64,000 bases of DNA from Hymenobacter piscis (GTDB lineage Bacteria > Bacteroidota > Bacteroidia > Cytophagales > Hymenobacteraceae), in contig NZ_JAHHZN010000007.1 in the NCBI RefSeq assembly GCF_018760735.1, positions 124,001 through 188,000 of the forward strand, given 5' to 3'. Numbering within the stretch: the first letter of the stretch is position 1; each line of letters begins with the position of its first letter. Of this stretch, positions 24,614-34,630 are shown one piece after another. Below the pieces are notes generated by a model that searched no databases, was not told the origin of the DNA, and saw only the letters and a program-made list of their open reading frames with translations. The translations under genes were made by a program, and so were the position numbers.

Positions 24614-25333
24614 ATGAATCTACTCGCCTACCTGAAGTCGCTGTTCGTGAAGCCCGCGCCACCCGCCGCGGTGCCTGTTTATCATTATGATGCGGAAGAG
24701 CTATGGGCAAGTCATGTTGCTTACCTGGCCGAGAAAGAATTGGCGTTACCGCTGAAAAAAAAGCGCCTTGAATCCTTTTATGGGGATTTCAACACGTTTT
24801 TCTACCGCCTTGATTTTGATGAGTTCGTCAGGAAGGAATTTCTGCCGGCTTGGGAACCAGATAACCCGCATCTACAATTCCTTAACCACAACCATTGGTC
24901 TACGAAGCACCCGTTCAACTTCCCCGGTCCTTTCTACACGGGCGAGTCGGATACCTGCGGTACTGGTATCTGGGAGGCCCCCGGCAACGTCGCGAATGAC
25001 AGCGACAGTTGCGAGTACGTATTCCGACAACCACAGAACTATGCTGCTTTTTTAGATATTCTCGACGCAGCAGCAACCGAAGTATTTGATAGTTATTCGG
25101 CCAATGGCAACGACTATTGGACCTATGCTACCTGTATGCACTGGTGGCGCAATCGGGGCGATTTAATCATGGCTCTCACTCGAGCCGAAACACTCGCAGC
25201 AAACGACGGCCAAGCCCAGGCCTACTTGGAGTACCTGACCGGCGACGCCGAAACTGACCTGCGCCGCTATTGCTATTTCCTGGAAAACGGGCAGTATCCG
25301 GCAGATAGCAATACGACCTTGCCTACCTTGTAA
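24614..25333 (+). CDS. Hypothetical protein of moderate G+C
   Basis: Protein of 239 residues that I do not recognise. It has no membrane segment apart from a weak N-terminal stretch (MNLLAYLKSLFVKP) and is rich in Tyr, Trp, Asp and Asn. One region, GPFYTGESDTCGTGIWEAPGN, has paired Gly/Cys/Thr, and another, YWTYATCMHWWRNRGDL, is Trp-rich. G+C is lower than in its neighbours, which hints at gain by transfer. It could be an immunity or adaptor protein, but nothing in the sequence proves this. It ends 31 bases before ureD. Confidence 0.7.
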   Translation: MNLLAYLKSLFVKPAPPAAVPVYHYDAEELWASHVAYLAEKELALPLKKKRLESFYGDFNTFFYRLDFDEFVRKEFLPAWEPDNPHLQFLNHNHWSTKHPFNFPGPFYTGESDTCGTGIWEAPGNVANDSDSCEYVFRQPQNYAAFLDILDAAATEVFDSYSANGNDYWTYATCMHWWRNRGDLIMALTRAETLAANDGQAQAYLEYLTGDAETDLRRYCYFLENGQYPADSNTTLPTL

Positions 25334-25364
25334 CATCACTTTCCGGCCCCTCTTTCGCCATCCA

Positions 25365-26261
25365 ATGACCCGTTCTGCTCCCGTTCCCGCTCATCAAGTC
25401 TTTATGCCCGAAGAAGATGCGTGGAGTGAGGCCGAAGTAACGGCCGTGCGGGGCCAGTCGGTGCTGACGCGGAGCCGTAGCGTGCAGCCGCTGAAGCTGC
25501 TGAATCCGCGGGCGGGCGGCAGCATCTGCCACGTGGTGCTCTCCAGCTACGGGGGCGGGTTGCTGGCTGGCGACGTGGTGCGGCTGCGCCTGCACGTGCA
25601 GGCCGGGGCGCGGACGCTGCTGGGCACCCAGGCCAACACCCGCGTGTACCGCGCCGACCACGAAACCAGCGCCGAGCAGTACCTCGAGGCGCATCTGGCC
25701 GCCGGCAGCCTCACGGCCGTATTTCCCGATCCACTAGTGCTTCAGACCCGGGCCCGCTTCCGCCAATACCAGCACTGGCACCTGCAATCTGGCGCCGTGC
25801 TGCTGCTGGCCGACTGGCTCCACTCGGGCCGCATGGACAGCGGGGAACAGTTCAAATTCAGCAGTTACGAATCTGAAATCCGGCTGACGTACGAGGGCCG
25901 CCTGCTGGCCCTGGACCGGTTCGGCTTCCGCCCCCAGGAGCACGTTGCCACCTCCCCCGCCCACTTCGGCCCGCACCAGACTACGCTATCGGTGTACCTG
26001 GCCGGCGCGCCCGAGGACGCGCGGTTCCGGCAGCTTTCCGCCGTGCTGGCCGCCCAACAGCCCCACTCCCGCCACGAGCTCCCGCCCGACCTTTCCCGGC
26101 AGTCCGCCGTCGTCGCCTTCACCGAAGCCCGCCCCGGTCTGCATCTGCTCCGCGCCGTGGGCCAGGGCCGCGCCGCCCTGCAACCCATCTACAACGCGCT
26201 ATATGAAGCCCTGGCCGCCCCGGAGTTGCTGGGCTTTCACGCCGGCCAGCGGAAGTATTAG
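25365..26261 (+). CDS. ureD: Urease accessory protein UreD
   Basis: Urease chaperone of 298 residues that forms the UreD-UreF-UreG complex that loads nickel into apo-urease. Recognised by VLSSYGGGLLAGDVVRLRL, the LGTQANTRVYR strand near residue 90, and PDPLVLQTRARFRQ. The length is normal. It is on the opposite strand and converges on ureG, separated by a composite inverted repeat (26282-26464), so it is transcribed apart from ureGFC. No strong promoter is visible. Confidence 0.92.
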   Translation: MTRSAPVPAHQVFMPEEDAWSEAEVTAVRGQSVLTRSRSVQPLKLLNPRAGGSICHVVLSSYGGGLLAGDVVRLRLHVQAGARTLLGTQANTRVYRADHETSAEQYLEAHLAAGSLTAVFPDPLVLQTRARFRQYQHWHLQSGAVLLLADWLHSGRMDSGEQFKFSSYESEIRLTYEGRLLALDRFGFRPQEHVATSPAHFGPHQTTLSVYLAGAPEDARFRQLSAVLAAQQPHSRHELPPDLSRQSAVVAFTEARPGLHLLRAVGQGRAALQPIYNALYEALAAPELLGFHAGQRKY

Positions 26262-26281
26262 GGTTCATGGTTTCATATGAA

Positions 26282-26464
26282 CGTCATTCCGAGCGAAGGC
26301 GGAGCCGTAGCCGAGGAATCTTGCGTGCTGATGTTGCAGTAGTAAACAATACCCTTCCAACAAAGTAGTAGAGATGCTTTGGCTGCGCTCAGCATGACAG
26401 TTACTTTGACAACGTCAGCACGCGAGATTCCTCGGCTACGGCTCCGCCTTCGCTCGGAATGACG
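26282..26464. repeat. Composite inverted repeat, GTCATTCCGAGC outer arms with a GTCATGCTGAGC arm inside
   Basis: Outer arms 26282-26333 and 26410-26464 belong to the GTCATTCCGAGC...GAGGAATC family, in which ATTCC and GGAAT pair within the arm. Between them, GTAGAGATGCTTTGGCTGCG and the following CTCAGCATGACA are one arm of the GTCATGCTGAGC family in reverse. The element separates convergent ureD and ureG. Confidence 0.85.
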
Positions 26465-26484
26465 GTCAACCGTATTGCTCATTC

Positions 26485-27237
26485 TCACCGCCGCTCCGGC
26501 CCGACGGCCGCAAAGGCCCGGGCTTTGGCTTCGTGGATGTGCTGGATGATTTCCTCCAGACCGACGCCGTGCAAAGCGCGGGCGAACAGGAAGGGGCCTT
26601 CCCCGCGCATGCGGCGGGCATCCCGGTCCATCACGTCCAGGTCGGCGCGCACCAGTTCGGCGAGGTCGGTTTTGTTGATGACCAGCAGGTCCGACTGGGT
26701 GATGCCGGGGCCGCCCTTGCGGGGCACCTTGTCGCCGCCCGACACGTCGATAACGTAGATGGAGTAGTCTACCAGCTCGCGGCTGAAGTGGGCCGCCAGG
26801 TTGTCGCCGCCGCTTTCCACGAACAGGAAGTCGAGGCGGTTGTCGAAGCGCTTCATCAGGCCTTCCAGCGCGTCCATGTTCAGGGAAATATCCTCCCGGA
26901 TGGCCGCATGGGGGCAGCCGCCGGTTTCCACGCCCACAATCCGGTCCTCGCTCAGCGCACTGTGGCGGATGAGAAACTCGGCATCCTCGCTGGTGAAGAT
27001 GTCGTTGGTGACCACGCCCAGCTCGAACTCGTGGCGCAGCCGCTCGCACAGCGCCTTCAGCAGCGCCGTTTTGCCCGTGCCCACCGGCCCGCCAATGCCC
27101 ACCGTGAAGGCCCGCTGCCGGAAGTTGCGGTGCGACGGCAGCCGCCGCGTTTCGCGCCGGTCAAAGTCGCCGGGCGACTCGTAGTACTCGTGCGTGTGAC
27201 CGTGGAGCAACAGGGCGAGTTTATCAATGAAGGGCAT
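26485..27237 (-). CDS. ureG: Urease accessory GTPase UreG
   Basis: SIMIBI-class GTPase of 250 residues that powers nickel insertion into urease. The P-loop is [12 protein letters not shown], the metal-sensing CPH motif is in [16 protein letters not shown], and the base-specificity motif is INKTDL. The N-terminus has the [11 protein letters not shown] extension, a likely nickel-binding segment that makes it longer than E. coli-type UreG. Same strand as ureF and ureC; the 266-base gap to ureF is filled by repeats. No ureE is seen in the window, so this His-rich end may take over nickel delivery (inference). Confidence 0.95.
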   Translation of the reverse strand: MPFIDKLALLLHGHTHEYYESPGDFDRRETRRLPSHRNFRQRAFTVGIGGPVGTGKTALLKALCERLRHEFELGVVTNDIFTSEDAEFLIRHSALSEDRIVGVETGGCPHAAIREDISLNMDALEGLMKRFDNRLDFLFVESGGDNLAAHFSRELVDYSIYVIDVSGGDKVPRKGGPGITQSDLLVINKTDLAELVRADLDVMDRDARRMRGEGPFLFARALHGVGLEEIIQHIHEAKARAFAAVGPERR

Positions 27238-27240
27238 ATT

Positions 27241-27271
27241 GGGTAGTTGTTAGTTGCTGGTTGTCAGTTGT
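27241..27271. repeat. TTGTTAG/TTGTCAG word run upstream of ureG
   Basis: The sequence TAGTTGTTAGTTGCTGGTTG, continuing TCAGTTGTCAG, repeats the same 7-8-base word seen at 51069-51155 and 52957-53052. Here only one orientation is present. Confidence 0.6.
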
Positions 27272-27290
27272 CAGAAGCTCAGCCTACCTA

Positions 27291-27455
27291 GAACGTCATT
27301 CCGAGCTTGCCGAGGAATCTCGCGTGCTGACTTTGTTGAAAAAGAACGTCATGCTGAGCGAAGCCGAAGCATCTCTACCGCTTCGTTGGGTTAGCATTAC
27401 AACGAAGCGGTAGAGATGCTTCGACTCCGCCTCCGGCTCCGCTCAGCATGACGTT
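27291..27455. repeat. Half GTCATTCCGAGC arm joined to a full GTCATGCTGAGC hairpin
   Basis: 27291-27343 is a lone left arm of the TTCC type (GTCATTCCGAGC ... GAGGAATCTCGCGTG). It is followed directly by a complete GCT-type element, left arm 27345-27387 and right arm 27400-27455. The right arm has a few extra bases (CTCCGCCTCCGGCTCCG). The order suggests insertion of one family into another. Confidence 0.85.
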
Positions 27456-27503
27456 TCTTTTGCTCATCGTTCCGCCTCCCGCTCATCGTTCTGCTTCCCG
27501 GCC

Positions 27504-28187
27504 TCAGTTCTGGAACAGGCGCGAGTACACCTGTTCGTGCAGCATCTGGGCGGCGTCGAGCAGGACGGCGGAACGGGTGGCGTGGCGGTGGTCGAGGGCG
27601 TCGGCCCCGGCCAGCAGGTCGTCGAAGATGGCGTAGAACTCGTGCTGCAGGCGGTGGCCTTCCATAGGGCCCAGGCAGCCCAGCCGGATGGCCGCGCTGA
27701 TTTGGTCGCGCAACGCCAGGTGCAGGTAGAGCGTGTGGATTTCGGGCAGGGTGTAGTCGAGGCGGCGCAGGCTCAGGGCCAGCAGAGGCACGAAGTGCAG
27801 GGGCAGCTCCTCGGCGGCCAGCCACTCGCCCAGGGCGGGCAGATCAGCGGCCGGGTAAAACGAGTGCAGCAGCCGCAGCCAGGTTTTACCCTGCGTGAGG
27901 CTGCCGCGGTGCAGGGCCGGCACCAGCAGCTGGGCGTCGTACTCCTGCACAATGGTGCGCAGCTCCCCAGCCCCGGCGGGCAACGCGGCCCGGTAGCAGG
28001 CGTTCAGAAACGGCACCTCCAGCCCCACCGCCTGCTGTAGAAACGAGTACAGGTAATTCCGCAGCCCGCTTTCCGACTGCACCAGCCCAAACGTGCGGCT
28101 ACTTTCCAACCCATACGAATACGCAAACCCACCCGTCGGCAGGGCCGAATCGGCCAGGTGAAGCAAACGGGCAAGACGGGTAGACAA
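27504..28187 (-). CDS. ureF: Urease accessory protein UreF
   Basis: Helical chaperone of 227 residues that joins UreD and UreG on apo-urease. Family marks: LHLADSALPTGGFAYSYGLE at the start, VPFLNACYRAAL, and the late HATRSAVLLDAAQMLHEQVY. Length is normal. The start ATG at 28187 is followed upstream by an inverted repeat that fills the 117-base gap to ureC, so the two genes are co-directional but not tightly coupled. Confidence 0.92.
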   Translation of the reverse strand: MSTRLARLLHLADSALPTGGFAYSYGLESSRTFGLVQSESGLRNYLYSFLQQAVGLEVPFLNACYRAALPAGAGELRTIVQEYDAQLLVPALHRGSLTQGKTWLRLLHSFYPAADLPALGEWLAAEELPLHFVPLLALSLRRLDYTLPEIHTLYLHLALRDQISAAIRLGCLGPMEGHRLQHEFYAIFDDLLAGADALDHRHATRSAVLLDAAQMLHEQVYSRLFQN

Positions 28188-28301
28188 GAGAGCTGAGAAC
28201 TTAGAACTGAGAGCTTAGAACTGAGAAGCGCAAAGATGTGACGTGAGCGGCTTGTTATGTGGTAAGCCTGTCTTAGTTCTCAGCTCTCAGTTCTAACTTC
28301 T
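28188..28301. repeat. Inverted repeat of CTGAGA/ACTTAGA words between ureC and ureF
   Basis: The left side (about 28188-28229) runs GCTGAGAACTTAGAACTGAG, then AGCTTAGAACTGAGAAG. The right side (28272-28301) is the mirror, CTTAGTTCTCAGCTCTCAG, then TTCTAACTTCT. The same words return at 31213-31448 in the same operon. Confidence 0.85.
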
Positions 28302-28304
28302 CTA

Positions 28305-30020
<1,716 letters not shown>

Positions 30021-30034
30021 GGTACTAAACTGAA

Positions 30035-30460
30035 TTAATCTTGACCCACAAATGAAAAGGCTCCTGTTACTTTGTCTATTTCGCCAAACTGCTTACTGTT
30101 ATATATTATCTTAATAATCGCTTTTCCCTTAGTTTCCTCGCACTTATTAAATCCAGATAAACCGAATGAAAAATAAATTATCAAAGGCCTTTTTATTCTA
30201 TATACCTCCAATTTATTATCTATAAAAGGATCTATCTTCCACAACAATACCCCATTCTTATCTACGGCCTTGACATGAATGAAATCATCATCAAGAATAT
30301 ATCTTACCCCAGTCAATTTATCAATCAGTAAATGAGCAACAACTGTATCTTTTAATGATCTACACCCCACAAAGGAAGGGCCAGTATAAATGACATTATT
30401 TTGCCCTAAGCACTCATTCATACCGACCATCAACACAATTAAAACTAAATAATATTTCAT
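30035..30460 (-). CDS. Hypothetical A+T-rich secreted protein inside the urease operon
   Basis: Protein of 141 residues with a signal peptide ([19 protein letters not shown], then QNN). No family is recognised; the mature part is a small, probably beta-rich domain with strands such as [20 protein letters not shown] and [13 protein letters not shown]. Base composition is unlike the neighbours: 37 of 120 bases at 30061-30180 are G or C, against 40 of 60 at 28321-28380 in ureC. It splits ureAB from ureC, which are usually adjacent, and sits 14 bases before ureC. This points to recent insertion of a foreign gene in operon orientation. Confidence 0.72.
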   Translation of the reverse strand: MKYYLVLIVLMVGMNECLGQNNVIYTGPSFVGCRSLKDTVVAHLLIDKLTGVRYILDDDFIHVKAVDKNGVLLWKIDPFIDNKLEVYRIKRPLIIYFSFGLSGFNKCEETKGKAIIKIIYNSKQFGEIDKVTGAFSFVGQD

Positions 30461-30513
30461 CTGATATTACATCTATTTGAAAACAAAAAAGGCTAAAAAC
30501 TTGAAAAAATCAC

Positions 30514-31212
30514 TCAATCCACTTTCCCATTAATCCGCGCGTTGCCGCCGTACACGATTCTTTCCCCGGCCAGCGCCACCAGCGTTACGGTTTTCCGCTC
30601 GCCGGGCTCGAAGCGGACGGCGGTACCGGCGGGGATGTGGAGGCGGAAGCCGCGGGCGGCGGCGCGGGCGAAGTCGAGGGCGGCGTTGGTTTCGAAGAAC
30701 GGGTAGTGCGAGCCGACCTGGATGGGCCGGTCGCCGCGGTTGAGTATGTCGAGGGTCAGGGTTTCGCGGCCTTCGTTGAGGTGCAGGTCTTCGGCGGCCA
30801 GTTGGTACTCGCCGGGCGCGGGCGGAGTGGTTGCGGGCGGGGCAGCAGCGGGGCGCGGGGCGCGCACGAGGCCGGAGCCGTGGAGGGCCAGCTCGGCGGA
30901 GCCGGTTTCGCGGCAGATGGGGTGATGCACCGTCACGAGTTTGGTGCCATCCGGGAAGGTGCCTTCCACCTGCACCTCGGCCACCAGCGCGGCCACGCCC
31001 GGCAGCACATCCTGCAGCCCCAGAATCTGCTTGCCCTTATCCATCAGCACCGCCACCGACTCCCCGTCGCGGATAAACTCCAGCAGCTGGGTAGCCAGCA
31101 GCGCCACCGCCTCGGGGTAGTTCAGGGCCAGACCCCGGGCGTAGCGTTTCTGGGCCACCACGCCGGCCTGGTGCAGCACCAGCTTATCGAGGTCTTTTGG
31201 AGAGAGGTGCAT
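30514..31212 (-). CDS. ureAB: Fused urease gamma-beta subunit
   Basis: One protein of 232 residues joins the gamma subunit (residues 1-100: [37 protein letters not shown]) to the beta subunit (about 130-232: [39 protein letters not shown]). The two are joined by an Ala/Pro/Thr-rich linker. Such fusions occur in Helicobacter UreA and in several Bacteroidota. The product assembles with UreC. Upstream on its strand lies the UreH-type gene, separated by a large nested repeat. Confidence 0.95.
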   Translation of the reverse strand: MHLSPKDLDKLVLHQAGVVAQKRYARGLALNYPEAVALLATQLLEFIRDGESVAVLMDKGKQILGLQDVLPGVAALVAEVQVEGTFPDGTKLVTVHHPICRETGSAELALHGSGLVRAPRPAAAPPATTPPAPGEYQLAAEDLHLNEGRETLTLDILNRGDRPIQVGSHYPFFETNAALDFARAAARGFRLHIPAGTAVRFEPGERKTVTLVALAGERIVYGGNARINGKVD

Positions 31213-31448
31213 GGTAGAGAAGTGAGAACTTAGAAATGAGAAGAAAGAAGCTTTCGTAGAACGATGTAGAGACGCGACCCTTCGCGTCTCCGCGTTGAAC
31301 GGCTTATGCGCGGCTGGCTATGGTTTGCAGGCTGCATAACACGAGCCGTTCAACGACGAGACGCGAAGGGTCGCGTCTCTACATCGTTCTGGCCTTACTC
31401 TGTTACCGGAACTACTCTCAGTTCTCAGTTCTAAGCTCTCAGTTCTAA
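31213..31448. repeat. CTTAGAACTGAGA inverted repeat enclosing a second inverted repeat
   Basis: Left side 31213-31248 (GAAGTGAGAACTTAGAAATG, then AGAAG) and right side 31414-31448 (ACTCTCAGTTCTCAGTTCTA and following) are imperfect complements. They surround the 32-base-arm element at 31258-31390. The right part lies inside the 3' end of the UreH-type gene. Confidence 0.8.
31258..31390. repeat. Inverted repeat with 32-base perfect arms (GTAGAGACGCG family)
   Basis: Left arm 31258-31289 and right arm 31359-31390 are exact reverse complements. Inside them CGTTGAACGGCT pairs with AGCCGTTCAACG. Each arm also contains GACGCGACCCTTCGCGTCT, itself a near hairpin. The outer word is shared with 13232-13328. 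Confidence 0.92.
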
Positions 31449-32043
31449 ATAAATTTCCATATACCATCCACCCGCCGTACCCGATGCTGAGCAGGGCCGA
31501 GACGATGACCAGGCCGGCGCGCAGGTTACGGCTGAAGCGCATGCGTTGGGTAAAGGGCACGCTCATCAGGCCGGTGGCGCCCAGCATACCCACCACCGAG
31601 CCCAGCCCGAACAGCACCAGATAGGCCACGCCCAGCCAGGCGGAGCGCAGACTACCCATCAGCAGCAGCACCAGCGCCCCGCTGCCGGCCAGCCCGTGCA
31701 CGAGGCCCACGGCGTAGGCCGTGCCCCGGCGGTAGCGCGGCGGGGCGGTTTGGTAGTAGCTTTTATCGGTGAGGCGGCTCAGGCCCAGCACCAGCAGCAG
31801 CGCGCCCACGGCGGCCTCGAAGTAGTTGGTATGGGTGACGAGGGAGCGGCTCAGCAGCAGCGCGCCCCCGAACACCACTAGGGTGGTGGTGTGGCCCAGG
31901 CCCCAGAACAGCCCCTCGCGCACGGCGTCGCGGCGGTGGTCGTGGCGGGCTACCAGGGTGCTCACGGCAATGAGGTGGTCGGCCTCAAAGGCGTGTCCGG
32001 TGCCGGCCAGCAAGGCGAAGGAAAGCGGCAGGGCCTCTTGCAT
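31318..32043 (-). CDS. UreH-type (HupE/nickel transporter-like) membrane protein with repeat-derived tail
   Basis: Membrane protein of 241 residues with about six helices; the first carries GHAFEADHLIAV, the HX4DH nickel-binding signature of NiCoT and UreH proteins. It probably imports nickel for urease, fitting its place upstream of ureAB on the same strand. The hydrophobic core ends near GGWMVYGNLF. After that, the last ~45 residues (RTESLELRTESSSGNRVRPE and on) are encoded wholly by the inverted repeats at 31258-31448. The original stop seems to have been displaced by repeat insertion, leaving an added C-terminal tail. The start is the ATG at 32043 (MQEALPLSFALLAG). Confidence 0.85.
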   Translation of the reverse strand: MQEALPLSFALLAGTGHAFEADHLIAVSTLVARHDHRRDAVREGLFWGLGHTTTLVVFGGALLLSRSLVTHTNYFEAAVGALLLVLGLSRLTDKSYYQTAPPRYRRGTAYAVGLVHGLAGSGALVLLLMGSLRSAWLGVAYLVLFGLGSVVGMLGATGLMSVPFTQRMRFSRNLRAGLVIVSALLSIGYGGWMVYGNLFRTESLELRTESSSGNRVRPERCRDATLRVSSLNGSCYAACKP

Positions 32044-32124
32044 GAAAACAGGCGCATCAGGAGGTTGAGGGTAGTAATCTAAGCCTTACTCCGGAAAATC
32101 TACACGATTTTCTTCAAACACCCC

Positions 32125-32153
32125 AAAAAAATAACCCTGCTACCAGAGCAGGG
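32125..32153 (-). terminator. Terminator of ndh
   Basis: Stem CCCTGCT (32135-32141) with AGCAGGG (32147-32153). On the minus strand it is followed by a TTATTTTTTT-like run (complement of 32125-32134). Confidence 0.85.
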
Positions 32154-32185
32154 CTATCAGTTTTCAGCAAATCACCTTCCGGATA

Positions 32186-33568
32186 CTACCCACCTACTAC
32201 GGCGGCATCGGGGGCGGGCACGGCGGGGTTGTACTCGGGCGTGGCGGCGTTGTGGATGGCCGTGGCCAGGCCCTTGTCCGATTTGAAGTCGTTGCGCTTG
32301 TAGGGCCGGATGATGAGGCGCAGGGCCTTATCGGAGCTGAAGTAGCTGATGGCCCAACCCACCAGCGTGACCACCTTGTTGCGGAAGCCCACCAGCGTCA
32401 TCAGGTGCACAAACAGCCAGGTAAGCCACCCGAAGAAACCGCCGAAGTGCTTGTTGCCGGGCAAATCCACCACGGCGCGGTTGCGGCCCACAATGGCCAT
32501 GCTGCCCTTGTTGGTGTACTTGAACGGCCGGAGGGTTTCGCCGCGCAGCAGCCGCTGGAAGTTGTCGGCCAGCTGCTCGGCCTGCTGGATGGCCACGGGG
32601 GCCAGCATGGGGTAGCCGCGCGGCATCTCGTCGGTGACCATGTTGGCCACGTCGCCGATGGCGTACACGTTCTGGAAGCCCACCACCCGGTTCACCGTGT
32701 CCACGTTCACGCGCTTGTTGCGGGCCACGGCGGCTTCGGGCAAGCCTTCCAGCGCCGCCCCGTTCACGCCGGCCGCCCAGATTAGGTTTTCGGTGCGGAT
32801 GAACTCGGTGTCGGAGTAGTACAGCTTGCCGTCGTCGAAGTGCTTGGCCTGGGTGTTGAGGCGCACGTGAATGCCCATTTCCTCCAGGTAGCGCTTGGCC
32901 TGCACCTGCGAGTCCTTGCTCATGGGGCCCAGCACCTCCCCGCCCGATTCGACGAGGTAGATTTCCATCTGCTTGAGGTCGAGCTCGGGGTAGTCCTTGG
33001 GCAGCACGTCCTTGCGCATCTCGGCCAGGGAGCCGCAGATTTCCACGCCGGTGGGGCCGCCGCCCACTACCACCACGTTCATCAGGGCCTGGCGCTGGGC
33101 CGGGTCTTCGGTGAGAATGGCCTTCTCGAAGTTCTGAAACAGGTAGCTGCGCAGGTTCAGGGCGTTGGGCACGCTCTTGATCTGCATGGCGTTCTGCTCG
33201 ATGCTGGTGAGGCCGAAGAAGTTGGTGAGCGAGCCGGTAGCCACCACCAGGTGGTCGTAGCGGATGTCGCCGATGTTGGTGGTGAGCGTGTTGGTGGCCG
33301 GGTCTACCCGCTGCACGTCGGCCATGCGGTAGAAGAAGTTGGGCTGGCCGGCAAAAATCTTGCGGATCGGGTAGGCAATGCTGTCGGCCTCCAAGGCCCC
33401 GGTAGCGACCTGGTAGAGCAGGGGCTGGAAGTTGTGATAGTTGTTGCGGTCAATCACCACCACCTGCACGGGCGCGTCAGCCAGGTCTTTGGCCAGGCGC
33501 AGGCCGGCAAAGCCGCAGCCGATAATTACAATACGAGGTTGGGAAGTACGCGGCAGGTTGGTATCCAT
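32186..33568 (-). CDS. ndh: Type II NADH:quinone oxidoreductase (NDH-2)
   Basis: Single-subunit, non-proton-pumping NADH dehydrogenase of 460 residues, bound to the inner face of the membrane. FAD motif: VIIGCGFAGLRLAKDL; NAD motif: VVVGGGPTGVEICGSL; FAD ribityl site: YAIGDVANMV. The C-terminal amphipathic region FFGWLTWLFVHLMTLVGF anchors it in the membrane. It passes electrons from NADH to the quinone pool in parallel with the nuo-encoded complex I later in the window. The start is MDTNLPRTSQPRIVIIGCG at 33568. It has its own terminator at 32125. Confidence 0.93.
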   Translation of the reverse strand: MDTNLPRTSQPRIVIIGCGFAGLRLAKDLADAPVQVVVIDRNNYHNFQPLLYQVATGALEADSIAYPIRKIFAGQPNFFYRMADVQRVDPATNTLTTNIGDIRYDHLVVATGSLTNFFGLTSIEQNAMQIKSVPNALNLRSYLFQNFEKAILTEDPAQRQALMNVVVVGGGPTGVEICGSLAEMRKDVLPKDYPELDLKQMEIYLVESGGEVLGPMSKDSQVQAKRYLEEMGIHVRLNTQAKHFDDGKLYYSDTEFIRTENLIWAAGVNGAALEGLPEAAVARNKRVNVDTVNRVVGFQNVYAIGDVANMVTDEMPRGYPMLAPVAIQQAEQLADNFQRLLRGETLRPFKYTNKGSMAIVGRNRAVVDLPGNKHFGGFFGWLTWLFVHLMTLVGFRNKVVTLVGWAISYFSSDKALRLIIRPYKRNDFKSDKGLATAIHNAATPEYNPAVPAPDAAVVGG

Positions 33569-33600
33569 AGCAAAATCGGAAGGTCAAACAGTGGCTGTAC

Positions 33601-33655
33601 TGAATATAGGACAGGATGGTTGGATGGCTGGACGGTTGGATGGGTGAAGGGTTGA
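33601..33655. repeat. GGATGGTTGGATGG word run
   Basis: The segment 33611-33649 repeats TGGATGG/TGGACGG words. Part of its complement (CAGCCATTCAACTCAAT) lies at 33815-33833, on the far side of the element at 33658-33813, so the pair may close a larger stem. Confidence 0.5.
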
Positions 33656-33657
33656 AT

Positions 33658-33813
33658 TGTCATTGCGAGCAGCGCGAAGCAATCCGTCCTTCACAGAGCG
33701 CCCCGCCCCGAAGAAGCACAAAGCCCCTGACGTGCGGACGCCAAGGGCTTTTAAGTGAATCAAGAGTTTGTGCCTCGAAAAGAAAGGTTTGCTTCGCACT
33801 GCTCGCAATGACA
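33658..33813. repeat. Inverted repeat, GTCATTGCGAGC family
   Basis: Left arm 33658-33682 (TGTCATTGCGAGCAGCGCGA and following) and right arm 33789-33813 are complementary with one or two mismatches. Within the arm ATTGC and GCAAT can pair. The ~105-base interior contains AAAGCCC ... GGGCTTT. It fills the gap between two co-directional minus-strand genes. Confidence 0.85.
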
Positions 33814-33828
33814 GTTCAGCCATTCAAC

Positions 33829-34497
33829 TCAATAATCTACGCCTTCCTTCTTCTTGAATTCGCCATCCTTGACCTGCTTGATGAGCTGGAGCCAGCTGAA
33901 GGGATTGAGCAGGGGGTTGTTGGTAGCCGGATTGGGCGCGACGCCCATGCGGCGTTGCTGGTCGTACTGCTGGTTTTGCAGGGTCTGGCGGTAGTTGCCC
34001 ATGCTGGTGACGGGCAGGTTATTGAACATGCGGCGCATGACCTGCTCGTTGAGCTTGTCGGCAGGGGTGCGGTCCTTCTCGGTGGGCACCTTCATGGCCA
34101 GGAAGGCCTCCTTGAAGGCCCGCTCGGTGGCGTAAGGAAAGATGCGCACTTCGGGCAGCACCGTGGCGTCTTCCTTGAGCTGCACGATAACGGAATAGCT
34201 CTGGCGCGGGTAGTTTTCGGGCACGATGACGTACTGGTTGCGGTAGCCCAGGCTGCGAATCACGATACTGTCGCCGGCCAGAATGGGCAGCGAGAAGTAG
34301 CCGTACTCGTTGGTAGTGGTGCCGCGGCCGGCCTTGGGCACGAAGATGGCCGCCCCGGGCACGCCCAGCAGCGAGTCGCCGGAAGCCACGATGCCCGTGA
34401 ACTGCACCACCGGACGCTGGCCCTGCGCCCGACTCTGGCCGGGCAGCAGCAGGGCCAGCAGCAGGAACAGCCCGGCGGAGAAAAAAGAGATACGCAT
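33829..34497 (-). CDS. Secreted carboxypeptidase-regulatory-like domain protein
   Basis: Protein of 222 residues. A signal peptide (MRISFFSAGLFLLLALLLPG, then QSRAQ) is followed by one beta-sandwich of the carboxypeptidase-D regulatory/CarbopepD_reg_2 type: VQFTGIVASGDSLLGVPGAA, then TNEYGYFSLPILAGDSIVIR and SLGYRNQ. This is the same fold that begins TonB-dependent receptors, but here it stands alone with a C-terminal helical part (NNLPVTSMGNYRQTLQNQQY). Such proteins are frequent in Bacteroidota envelopes; the role is unclear. I chose the ATG at 34497 for its signal peptide; the TATCTTTG box at 34534-34541 leaves a 36-base leader. Confidence 0.85.
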   Translation of the reverse strand: MRISFFSAGLFLLLALLLPGQSRAQGQRPVVQFTGIVASGDSLLGVPGAAIFVPKAGRGTTTNEYGYFSLPILAGDSIVIRSLGYRNQYVIVPENYPRQSYSVIVQLKEDATVLPEVRIFPYATERAFKEAFLAMKVPTEKDRTPADKLNEQVMRRMFNNLPVTSMGNYRQTLQNQQYDQQRRMGVAPNPATNNPLLNPFSWLQLIKQVKDGEFKKKEGVDY

Positions 34498-34533
34498 TTG
34501 AGCCACGGAGAACATACAAGCCATTACGAACGA

Positions 34534-34541
34534 CAAAGATA
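34534..34541 (-). promoter_or_regulatory. TAnnTTTG -7 box upstream of the CarboxypepD-like gene
   Basis: On the minus strand this reads TATCTTTG, an exact match to the Bacteroidota -7 consensus, 36 bases before the chosen ATG. It supports the start at 34497. Confidence 0.55.
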
Positions 34542-34630
34542 CGGCACTTTCGGGGGTGGCTGCCGGGTTTACCCTAAATTCGGGGCCCGCCCGCCTGATT
34601 TCGGGCTCCCCTTCCTGCTTTTGCCTAAAG

